Assembly: GCF_900113115.1 (NCBI RefSeq)
Contig: NZ_FOOF01000009.1
Location: forward strand, 124,001-188,000
From: Duganella sp. CF458
GTDB lineage: Bacteria > Pseudomonadota > Gammaproteobacteria > Burkholderiales > Burkholderiaceae_D
Length of the DNA stretch: 64,000 nucleotides
Direction of reading: 5' to 3'
Positions 6,903 to 14,207 of the stretch are shown here, in pieces. Below the pieces are notes generated by a model. That model ran no database searches. It saw nothing but the letters and a program-made list of their open reading frames with translations, and was not told the DNA's origin. The translations under genes were made by a program, and so were the position numbers. Position 1 is the first letter of the stretch. Each line of letters opens with the position of its first letter.

Positions 6903-9722
6903 ATGTTCCAAATCAAATCCCTTGAGCTGGTCCACTGGGACTACTGGCAGCGCATCAAGAACATTCCGCTGGATGCCAAGATCATCACCATCGCCGGCCA
7001 GAACGGCTCCGGCAAGACCACCTTGCTCGATGCGCTGCGCACGCTGTTCGGCCTCGATTGCTCAATGGGCCGCACCTACAAGCATTACGCCCGCCACAGC
7101 GGCCAGCAGACCGCCTGGCTGCGCGCCGTGGTCGACAACAAGCCGCAGGGCAAGCAGCTGTCCAACCGCCCGTTCCGCAGCAGCGGTTTCTTCGCCGAAG
7201 ACGAAGTGACCCTGTTCTGCCAGGTGCAGAAGAACGGCGGCGACTGGAAGCGCCAGTACCTGATGCGTCCTGGTAACGTGAACATCGAAGAAGTCACCGA
7301 AGCCAACGACTGGCTGGGTGTGGAGAACTACCGCAAGCGCCTGGCCAATGCCGGCCTGTCGCAAGCCATGTCCAAGGTGCTGGCGCTGGAGCAGGGCGAA
7401 ACCGACAAGCTGTGCGAATACGCGCCGCGCCAGTTGCTGGACCTGGTGTTCCAGGTGTTCGGCGACAAGGAAGTGCTGGACGCCTACGACGAGGCCAAGC
7501 GCCACCAGCGCGACACGGAAGAAGAACTGAAGCGTTTCGAGGCCGAACTGGAAGGTTCCAAGACCAACCTGGAAGGCCTGCGCCTGCGCGTAGCCAACTA
7601 CCACCAGTGGGAAACGCTGCACAAGGAGCGCCGCAACCTGCAGGAAGAAGTGCTGCCTTCGCTGGAATACCACGAGGCGCGCGAGAAGTCCGCCAACGTC
7701 AGCCGCCAGCTGCGCGAAGCGCGCAAGCCGCTGGCACAGGCCGACCAGGTGCTGGCCGACAAGCGCAACGAAGTAGCCAAGCAGGCCAAGGCATTGCAGG
7801 ATGCGCAGCAGCAGGAAACCCTGCTGGAGCAGGAACAGACCGCGTTGACTTCCCGCCTGAACCATATCAACGGCAAACTGAAGCCGCTGGAATCGCTGGC
7901 GGAGCAGAAGTCCCGCCTGCAAAAGCTGGCTGCCGAATCGGGCGCCGACGTGGCCGATGCTGCCGCAGAGCTGGAAAGCAAGGAAAGCGAGCTGCTGAAA
8001 CTGCGCTCGCAGCGCGACGCCGTGTCCAACCGCATCGCGCAGGACAAGGCCACCATCAACGCGCTGTCGGGCAAGACTGCCATGCCGGAGCCGGACAATG
8101 TGCGCGCCATGCGCCGCGCCCTGAACGATGCGGGCATCCCGCACGCCATGCTGTCGGACATCGTCGAAGTGACCGATCCGAAATGGCAGGGCGCCGTTGA
8201 GGGCGTATTGGGCGGCTACGCCTCCGTGGTGCTGCTGGAGCGCTCGTCCGATGCCTCTTCGGCCTACCGCCTGGCGGAGAAGGAACGCTATCGCCACTTC
8301 ATCGTGCCCGATTGCGTGAAGGCGCACGAGCCGAAGAACCAGAGCCTGCTGTCGGTGGTGAAGTTCAGCGGCTTGGCGCCGGAATGGCTGATCGACCAGC
8401 TGTCGCGCATCACCCGCGTGGAGTCGGTGGAAGACGGCGCAAAGCTGGGCAATATCGAAGAATGGATCACGCCGGAGGCCTATCACAAGGAACGCCGCGG
8501 CGGCCGCTCGCTGTTCGTGGAAGCGTCGCGCTACCGCTTCGGCTCCGCCGGCAAGACCTCGCGGATGGACGCGATCCAAAAGAACCTGCCGAAGCTGGAA
8601 GCCGAGGAAGACAAGTACACGCTGCAGATTTCCAAGCTGGCGTCGGAAACCTCCGCGCTGAAAGCCCGCCTGGCCGGCGTGGATGCGGTGAAGGAGCTGT
8701 CGGCCCGCACCGAGGAATTCGACGAAGCGGCACGCTCCGCCGTGCCGCTGCGCGCCGAACGCCTGGAGGTCGGTTCGCGCCTGGGCGAGCTGCAAGGCTT
8801 GATGAAGAATGCCACCGTGGCGCGCACCAAGGCCGACACGTCCTGGCAAAGCGCCCGCATGTCGCTGTCCGAAGCGGAAGCCGGCATGCGCCTGAACTTC
8901 AAACGCCAGATGGAGCAGCGCTCGGACCACGCGCGCGCCATGCTGGCGCTGCGCCGCCAGTGGCGCCACCTGCCGGGCGCATGGCGCCGTCCTGCACGCC
9001 GGCTGGCGCTGGTGCAGCAGCACCAGAATGCGCACCAGGTCGACCTGCGTATCGCCAGCCTGCAATCACAGCTGGCGCGGGATGACTGGGAGCTGGATGC
9101 GACAGTGATCGACCAGTACGCCCGCTTGAACGAGCAGCTGTCGAACCGCAAGAGCGAGACCGAAGAACGCCGCTACCAGAACAACCGCGCGATCGAAGCG
9201 ACCGCCAACGCGCGTGGCGCCTATATCGAACGCCTGCGTTACACGATCAAGACCTACTCGTCGAACATCAAGGAACTGGGTGCGCTGGCCAATATCGACG
9301 TGCATGTCGAGCCGGTCAAGCTGGAGAACGACGACCTGCTGCTGTCGCAAGCGGGCTTGCAGGTACGCTTCAAGTTCGACGGCAAGGGCCCGATCGGCCT
9401 GAACGACGGCGAAGCGTCGGGCGGCCAGCAGGTGATGAAATCGCTGGTGCTGCTGATTGGCTTGCTGAAGTCGGAAGACGGTTCCGGCGGCTTCGTGTTC
9501 ATCGACGAACCGTTCGCCCACCTGGACATCCGCAACATCCAGCTGGTCGGCGAATTCCTGAAGAACACCGACGCGCAGTACCTGATGACGACGCCGCTGA
9601 CCCACAACACCGACGTCTACGATCCTTCCGACCTGACGCTCATCACGAGCAAGAAAAAGAAGGACACCCAGTGGGCGCAGCCGATCTTCGTGCTGCAAAG
9701 GCGCCAGTCGGCCGCGGCCTGA
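6903..9722 (+). CDS. mksB: MksB-like SMC ATPase of an alternative condensin
   Basis: This 939-residue SMC-type ATPase has a Walker A motif GQNGSGKTT at 32-40 in the head, a first coiled-coil arm (about 170-385), a globular hinge (about 395-525, around PHAMLSDIVEVTDPKWQGA), a second arm (about 560-790), the ABC signature ASGGQQ near S839 and a Walker B FIDEP with D868-E869. MksB proteins are shorter than MukB (about 1,480 residues), and this one fits that class. It presumably forms a DNA-loop-extruding or plasmid-restricting complex with the two upstream products. The operon ends here. The convergent gene downstream is unrelated, so the nuclease subunit MksG/JetD that defines Wadjet defence loci is absent. 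The complex is therefore better read as a chromosome-organising MksBEF condensin. Confidence 0.82.
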   Translation: MFQIKSLELVHWDYWQRIKNIPLDAKIITIAGQNGSGKTTLLDALRTLFGLDCSMGRTYKHYARHSGQQTAWLRAVVDNKPQGKQLSNRPFRSSGFFAEDEVTLFCQVQKNGGDWKRQYLMRPGNVNIEEVTEANDWLGVENYRKRLANAGLSQAMSKVLALEQGETDKLCEYAPRQLLDLVFQVFGDKEVLDAYDEAKRHQRDTEEELKRFEAELEGSKTNLEGLRLRVANYHQWETLHKERRNLQEEVLPSLEYHEAREKSANVSRQLREARKPLAQADQVLADKRNEVAKQAKALQDAQQQETLLEQEQTALTSRLNHINGKLKPLESLAEQKSRLQKLAAESGADVADAAAELESKESELLKLRSQRDAVSNRIAQDKATINALSGKTAMPEPDNVRAMRRALNDAGIPHAMLSDIVEVTDPKWQGAVEGVLGGYASVVLLERSSDASSAYRLAEKERYRHFIVPDCVKAHEPKNQSLLSVVKFSGLAPEWLIDQLSRITRVESVEDGAKLGNIEEWITPEAYHKERRGGRSLFVEASRYRFGSAGKTSRMDAIQKNLPKLEAEEDKYTLQISKLASETSALKARLAGVDAVKELSARTEEFDEAARSAVPLRAERLEVGSRLGELQGLMKNATVARTKADTSWQSARMSLSEAEAGMRLNFKRQMEQRSDHARAMLALRRQWRHLPGAWRRPARRLALVQQHQNAHQVDLRIASLQSQLARDDWELDATVIDQYARLNEQLSNRKSETEERRYQNNRAIEATANARGAYIERLRYTIKTYSSNIKELGALANIDVHVEPVKLENDDLLLSQAGLQVRFKFDGKGPIGLNDGEASGGQQVMKSLVLLIGLLKSEDGSGGFVFIDEPFAHLDIRNIQLVGEFLKNTDAQYLMTTPLTHNTDVYDPSDLTLITSKKKKDTQWAQPIFVLQRRQSAAA

Positions 9723-9786
9723 TCGCTGTCAGCGGTCATCCCGACGGGACGATACAAGGGATAGAACTTGATCGTGCCCGTCAGGC

Positions 9787-10275
9787 TTAGGCGGCTTCTT
9801 TGTTGCAGGCGCCGAGAATGCCGTCGAGCTCCTTCTTCAGCGCCAGTGCCACCGGCCGGCCGCGGATGCGGTTCACCATCTCGAAGAAGGTGATGCGCAT
9901 TGCCTTCAAATCTTCCAGCGTCTGCGCAACTTCCAGCTTGGCTTGCAGGACCTGGCCACGTGCGCCCAGGGTCGGCTCGATGGTGCGCGTATAGAAGGCG
10001 CGCGCCTCTGCATACTGCGCTGCCAGTTCCTCCTCGGTCGGAAGAATCGGCATGATGGTGATCGGCGGGGCCTCGCCTTCTTCAATGAAACCCTGTGCCA
10101 GCAGTTCCTGCACGGCGCTGGCATCCAATCCCAGCCCAGTCACTTTCGGCAGCAACTCTTCCATTGGATGGCGGCCATCAATCATCACCAGCAGGGTACG
10201 CATACGGGATTGGAGCCCATAAGTGCGCGCCGAGATTTCGGCACGGCCCTTGTCGGTCTTATTGTAAGTCGTCAT
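9787..10275 (-). CDS. conserved hypothetical protein, 162 aa
   Basis: I chose the ATG at 10275 because it has a good binding site (gaggaaat); an earlier ATG at 10296 has none. The product is soluble. The first half looks like a small winged-helix or PilZ-adjacent regulatory domain (MRTLLVMIDGRHPMEELLP, then LDASAVQELLAQGFIEEGE). The second half is a long helix pair (YAEARAFYTRTIEPTLGARG to the end). The pattern of a divergent threshold-like domain plus helices is common in Burkholderiales proteins of unknown function. I cannot name a family with confidence. It is convergent with mksB, leaving a 64-base gap that contains only an imperfect hairpin. Confidence 0.75.
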   Translation of the reverse strand: MTTYNKTDKGRAEISARTYGLQSRMRTLLVMIDGRHPMEELLPKVTGLGLDASAVQELLAQGFIEEGEAPPITIMPILPTEEELAAQYAEARAFYTRTIEPTLGARGQVLQAKLEVAQTLEDLKAMRITFFEMVNRIRGRPVALALKKELDGILGACNKEAA

Positions 10276-10336
10276 AGGAATATTTCCTCGCAGCAATCAT
10301 TTTTGTGTGATTTTAGAATACACGACCTTTAAGGAT

Positions 10337-10365
10337 TTGACATCGCCTGAAATATGGTCTTTAAT
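10337..10365 (+). promoter_or_regulatory. sigma70-like promoter for the DCC/DUF4166/epimerase operon
   Basis: TTGACA at 10337-10342 is a perfect -35 box. It is followed after 17 bases by TTTAAT (5 of 6 matches to the -10 consensus). It lies in an AT-rich 238-base gap between the divergent hypothetical gene and the operon. It implies a 5' leader of about 140 bases before the ATG at 10514, in which I see no known riboswitch. Confidence 0.55.
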
Positions 10366-10513
10366 TTCTGTAGCGACAGAAATAAATGAAAAATAACAAA
10401 ATTCAACGAATATTCATTCTGGAACCAGTGAAAATCCGTGAGTTTCGGCATGTTAAACCGATTTCGTCGAAATTTCACGTTTGTAGTTTTTATGTCACAA
10501 ATGGAGCTAGCTC

Positions 10514-10936
10514 ATGGTCGCACTGACCTTGTATTTCGATAATGCCTGCCCGTTTTGCCGGCGGGAGATGGCGCGCCTGCGACGCTGGGACCGGGCCGGC
10601 CGGCTCGCCTTCATCGATATCGCGGCGCCCGGGTTCGATCCAGAGCCGCTGGGCGCCAGCCTGGCTGCCATGAATACGGAGCTGCACGGCCTGCGCGCAA
10701 GCGGCGCCATGCTGGTTGGCACCGACGCCATCCTGGAGGCGTACACCCTGGCGGGACGTGCCTGGCTGGTCGGGCCGTTGCGTATAGCCGCGCTGAGGCC
10801 GATGCTGGCTGCGGCCTATCGTGGCTTCGCCCGCAACCGCTACCGCTTTTCGCGCTGGCTCGGAATCGACGGTGCGCACCGCAGCTGCGACGGTGACCGT
10901 TGCCAAATCTACTTCGGAGGTAAAGATGGAGCGTAA
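10514..10936 (+). CDS. thiol-disulfide oxidoreductase-like DCC family protein (DUF393)
   Basis: This 140-residue protein opens with LTLYFDNACPFCRREM, a variant of the DxxCxxC opening of the DCC family (DUF393), with C12 and C15 in a thioredoxin-like CxxC. Members are assumed to be redox or thiol proteins, but no reaction is established. The binding site ggagc precedes the ATG by 7 bases. Its end overlaps the next gene by 11 bases, so it is the first gene of a three-gene overlapping operon with a DUF4166 protein and a TIGR01777 epimerase. These families often travel together. Confidence 0.85.
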   Translation: MVALTLYFDNACPFCRREMARLRRWDRAGRLAFIDIAAPGFDPEPLGASLAAMNTELHGLRASGAMLVGTDAILEAYTLAGRAWLVGPLRIAALRPMLAAAYRGFARNRYRFSRWLGIDGAHRSCDGDRCQIYFGGKDGA

Positions 10937-11984
10937 ATGGCTGGTGCGCTGGATGTATGCCAGCGCGGCCGCACACTTGCTGGTCGGCCTGGCGTTGCCT
11001 TGGGTCGCCGACGCGGCTGCCCTGGACTGGTACCTCGCCTGGCTAGGCCCGGCCTCGACGCGTGCGCAGCACGCCTGGTGGATGGCGCTGTTTGGGCCGA
11101 CCATCCAGTGCGTCGGCCTGTGGATGGTGGCGCTGGTATGGTTCGGCGACCAGCGCCGCGAACCCGTTGCCTGGCTGTGGGTTGGCGCCGGCCTGCTGCT
11201 GTGGGGCCCGCAGGACATCATGGTTTCGCTGCGCGCCGGCGTGTGGCCGAACTTCTGGCTCGATCTCGCCACCCTGGCGCTCTTGTTGCCCGCCGCCTGG
11301 CGCCTGTACCGGATCGACGCCGTTTCACGTGACGCCGCCGACGCGGTGACGCCGGTCGGCGAGGGGGAATTGTTCCGCAAAATCCTCGGCAGCGAATGGA
11401 ACAAGCTGCATCCCGACATCCAGCAGCGCTTTGCCAGGAATCCGGCACCCGGCAAGCCGCTGCTGTACTCCGGCGCGTTGAGCGAGCTGAGCGCGTCCCG
11501 GTTCGGCAAGCTGCTTGGCTTCATCAGCAAGCCCTTCATCAACGGCGCACTGATTCCCTACAGCGACCGCGACTTCCCGGTCGACATCCAGGTCTATGGC
11601 AAGCCAGGCTCGCAGAATATTTACAAGCAACGCATCTACATGCTGAACGGGCGCAAGCCGATCAAGTTCACTTCCTTCATGGCGGAGAGCGAGCGCGGCG
11701 AAGTGCTGGAGTACGTCGGCCTGGGCCTCGGCATGAAGCTCAAGCTGCACGTCGCCGACGGCAACCTGCATTTCACCAGCGACGGCTATTTCTGGGACAT
11801 CCTGGGCTGGCGCCTTCCTTTGCCGGGAGTGCTCACGCCGGGCAAGACCTATCTGCGCCACTGCAACGAGGCGCCCAACCGATTCAACATCCGTATCGAA
11901 ATCCGCCATGCGCTGTTGGGCACGACGTTCGTGCAGGCCGGCGTCTTCCACGAAAGGCGCGCGGCGGAGAGGGAGGCAGCATGA
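10926..11984 (+). CDS. DUF4166 protein with N-terminal membrane domain
   Basis: The ATG at 10926 follows a strong binding site (cggaggtaaag) inside the end of the DCC gene. The 352-residue product has about four transmembrane segments in the first 125 residues (for example AHLLVGLALPWVADAAAL). A cytoplasmic C-terminal domain then carries the DUF4166 pattern (ILGSEWNKLHPDIQQRF, then the DRDFPVDIQVYG and LGLGMKLKLHVADGNL blocks). The function of DUF4166 is unknown; it is often found fused or adjacent to epimerases. It overlaps the following epimerase gene by 4 bases (ATGA), which indicates tight coupling. Confidence 0.83.
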   Translation: MERKWLVRWMYASAAAHLLVGLALPWVADAAALDWYLAWLGPASTRAQHAWWMALFGPTIQCVGLWMVALVWFGDQRREPVAWLWVGAGLLLWGPQDIMVSLRAGVWPNFWLDLATLALLLPAAWRLYRIDAVSRDAADAVTPVGEGELFRKILGSEWNKLHPDIQQRFARNPAPGKPLLYSGALSELSASRFGKLLGFISKPFINGALIPYSDRDFPVDIQVYGKPGSQNIYKQRIYMLNGRKPIKFTSFMAESERGEVLEYVGLGLGMKLKLHVADGNLHFTSDGYFWDILGWRLPLPGVLTPGKTYLRHCNEAPNRFNIRIEIRHALLGTTFVQAGVFHERRAAEREAA

Positions 11985-13420
11985 ATACGCATTTACTGGC
12001 ATTGCAGCTGATGGCCGCGCAAGGCTGCCTTGGCGCGTTCGACACCATCTATCACCACGAGTTGACGGAAGCGCTGCCGCAGCGTGCCACGGCACGGCGC
12101 GAGCTGGCCATCCACGCGGCGCGCGCGACCATTTACGGCGTGCTGTTCGTCGGATTGTCGGCCTGGGTGTGGCAAGGCGCGTGGGCGTGGATGCTGCTGG
12201 CGCTATTCGGTGTCGAGATTGGCCTCACCCTGTGGGACTTCGTGGTGGAAGACCAGACTCGCCTGCTGCCGGCCACCGAGCGCGTCACGCATACCGTACT
12301 GGCCATTAACGGCGGCGCCTTCATCACGCTGCTGATGCTGGGAATGCCGGCAGCTACCGATGCCCCGACTGGTTTCCTGTATGCGCCGCAGGGCTGGCTA
12401 AGCGTCTTCCTTGCCTTGTGCGGCGTGGGGGTGTTTGTCTCCGGCTTGCGCGACGCGTTTGCGGCGCGCGCCATGCCCATGGATGCGGCGCCGGGCGTGC
12501 GCTTCGACGGCCCGCCGCAAACGGTGCTGGTCACCGGGGCCACCGGCTTTATCGGACAATCATTAGTGCCGGCCTTGCTCGCCAGCGGACACCGGGTCAT
12601 TGTGCTGTCGCGTGAGCCGCGCAAGGCAGCCTGGGAGTTTGGCGGCGCCGCGCGCGCGGTGGCCAGCATGAGCGACTTGGGTCCAGCGGAGCCCATCGAC
12701 GTGATCGTCAACCTGGCCGGCGCCCGCATTCTCGGCTGGCGCTGGAGCGAGCGCCGCAAAGCCGTGCTGCGCGGCAGCCGTGCCGGACTGTCGGAAGGCG
12801 TCGTCGAGTGGATCGCGCGGGCCGCACGCAAGCCGCGCCTGCTGATCAATGCATCGGCGGTCGGCTACTACGGCATCCAACCCCTGGGCAGCGAGCAGGT
12901 GCTGAATGAAGCCAGTCCACCGCAAGCGATTTTCATGTCGCAGCTATGCCAGGAATGGGAGGCAGTCGCCGGTCGCGCACGGGAGTACGGCGTGCCGGTC
13001 GCGCTGGCGCGTTTCGGCGTGGTCTACGGCCATGGCGGCGCGCTGCCACAGATGCTGCTGCCGATCAGGCTCGGCGTCGGTGGGCGCATGGGAACGGGGC
13101 GCCAGCGCAGTTCATGGATACACATTACCGACTTGCTGGGCGCCATGGCCCACGTCTGGCGCCTGGGGCCCAACGCCGACGGCGCCTGGAACTTCACCGC
13201 TCCCGAGCACCCGACACAACTGGAATTCACGCAAGCCGCCGCTGCCGAGCTGAACCGGCCCAGCCTGATCCCGACGCCCGGCTGGCCGGTGCGCCTGCTG
13301 CTGGGCGAACAATCCGCGCTGCTGCTGGAAGGTGCCGCGGTCGCACCGGCACGCCTGCTCGCCAGCGGCTACAGCTTCCGCTTCCCGACAGTGCGGCAAG
13401 CGATTGCAGACTTGGTTTAG
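11981..13420 (+). CDS. TIGR01777-type NAD-dependent epimerase with N-terminal membrane domain
   Basis: This 479-residue fusion has about four membrane helices in residues 1-160, then a Rossmann-type SDR domain from about 180. That domain starts with the nucleotide-binding motif TVLVTGATGFIGQSLVPALL and continues with VNLAGARILGWRWSERRKAV and an ASAVGYYG motif, typical of TIGR01777 (SulA/YfcH-like) proteins. Stand-alone family members are about 300 residues, so the extra membrane half is notable. The ATG overlaps the DUF4166 stop by 4 bases. The frame stays open far upstream, but those codons overlap the DUF4166 gene and are not used. The substrate is unknown. Confidence 0.85.
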   Translation: MNTHLLALQLMAAQGCLGAFDTIYHHELTEALPQRATARRELAIHAARATIYGVLFVGLSAWVWQGAWAWMLLALFGVEIGLTLWDFVVEDQTRLLPATERVTHTVLAINGGAFITLLMLGMPAATDAPTGFLYAPQGWLSVFLALCGVGVFVSGLRDAFAARAMPMDAAPGVRFDGPPQTVLVTGATGFIGQSLVPALLASGHRVIVLSREPRKAAWEFGGAARAVASMSDLGPAEPIDVIVNLAGARILGWRWSERRKAVLRGSRAGLSEGVVEWIARAARKPRLLINASAVGYYGIQPLGSEQVLNEASPPQAIFMSQLCQEWEAVAGRAREYGVPVALARFGVVYGHGGALPQMLLPIRLGVGGRMGTGRQRSSWIHITDLLGAMAHVWRLGPNADGAWNFTAPEHPTQLEFTQAAAAELNRPSLIPTPGWPVRLLLGEQSALLLEGAAVAPARLLASGYSFRFPTVRQAIADLV

Positions 13421-13938
13421 TCCTGCTTCTTCTGCGCCATGTTCCAGCGCAGCAGGCCGATCGAGTAGGCGGCGAGGTAGCCGAGCATCAGGCCGAAGGG
13501 GATGACGGTCAGCGGGTGCTGCAGGACTTCGGCCTGGTTGATCACGCGCGGATGTTCGGATTGGCGGTTGGCGTAGAACTCGACGCCGATCTGCAGCACG
13601 CGGGCGGCGAACAGCATGCAGATCAAGATCGCGGTGCGGCTTGGCGGGGTGAAATACAGCTTGCTGCCAGTGTTTTCGAAGCGCGTCTTCTTGAGCGCGA
13701 AGAAGGCCAGCCACGCTCCGGCGATCAGCGCGCCGGCCATCATCGACAGTGCCGGCGGGTTGCCGAGCATGGATTGTGCGGCCGCCAGCAGCAGGACCGG
13801 CAAGCCGGCCGCGCCGACCCAGTGCCGCCACGTGACCGATTCCTGGCGGCGGAACACCAGCTTCAGGCGCGAGTAGATGCGCCAGATCAGCGTCGGAACG
13901 AGGATGAGCAGGACTACGGTGGTGACAGTCAGTTGCAT
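13417..13938 (-). CDS. small polytopic membrane protein (possibly CcdC/DUF1453-like)
   Basis: This 173-residue inner membrane protein has about five hydrophobic segments (VTTVVLLILVPTLIWRIYS, VGAAGLPVLLLAAAQSM, MMAGALIAGAWLAFFAL and others). The layout resembles CcdC/DUF1453 proteins, but this is only a size and pattern impression. I chose the ATG at 13938, where the first membrane helix begins. It is convergent with the epimerase gene and overlaps it by 4 bases. Confidence 0.7.
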   Translation of the reverse strand: MQLTVTTVVLLILVPTLIWRIYSRLKLVFRRQESVTWRHWVGAAGLPVLLLAAAQSMLGNPPALSMMAGALIAGAWLAFFALKKTRFENTGSKLYFTPPSRTAILICMLFAARVLQIGVEFYANRQSEHPRVINQAEVLQHPLTVIPFGLMLGYLAAYSIGLLRWNMAQKKQD

Positions 13939-14024
13939 GGGGCGCCGGAATCGTGAAAAAAGAAGAATTTTAACCGGAGGCGTAAAATACCCCTTCGTGA
14001 TCGCGCTTTTCGGGAGTTCCAGCC

Positions 14025-14207
14025 ATGGAAAAACACCGTATCCACGCCCACCGCGCACCGGACCTGCCGGTGCCGGTCGATGAGTCGCAGCCGCACCCGG
14101 AGCCGGTGCATCCCCACAGCCCGCACCAACCGGTCCCGCAAGACGAGCCGGTGCCCAGCCATAATCCCGAGCTGCGACCGCCCGGTCAATCGAACGCCCA
14201 GTTGTAA
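14025..14207 (+). CDS. possible small His/Pro-rich protein, 60 aa
   Basis: This short ORF has a plausible binding site (cgggag) 10 bases before its ATG. The product is unusually biased: many His, Pro, Glu and Gln residues (HPEPVHPHSPHQPVPQ), no cysteines and no hydrophobic core. Such composition could bind metals or be disordered. Its last 22 bases overlap the 3' end of the convergent tamB gene. It could be a chance ORF in GC-rich DNA, so I keep it as tentative. Confidence 0.4.
   Translation: MEKHRIHAHRAPDLPVPVDESQPHPEPVHPHSPHQPVPQDEPVPSHNPELRPPGQSNAQL

Noticed and set aside
8920..9060. Compensating frameshifts in mksB (Arg-rich stretch around residues 675-715)
   Set aside because: The frame stays open and the coiled-coil pattern resumes; a basic patch in the arm is a simpler reading.
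7062..9065. Long open frame on the minus strand opposite mksB (and similar ones opposite the genes at 21403, 31794, 37800 and 50383)
   Set aside because: Arg/His/Gln-rich products with no domain; they are mirror frames of GC-rich genes that have clear motifs on the other strand.
4814..9722. Wadjet plasmid-defence system
   Set aside because: The fourth gene (JetD/MksG nuclease) is missing, so only the condensin part can be claimed.
11396..11980. N-terminal extension of the epimerase
   Set aside because: The codons are an out-of-frame reading of the DUF4166 gene; the ATG at 11981 gives the normal start.
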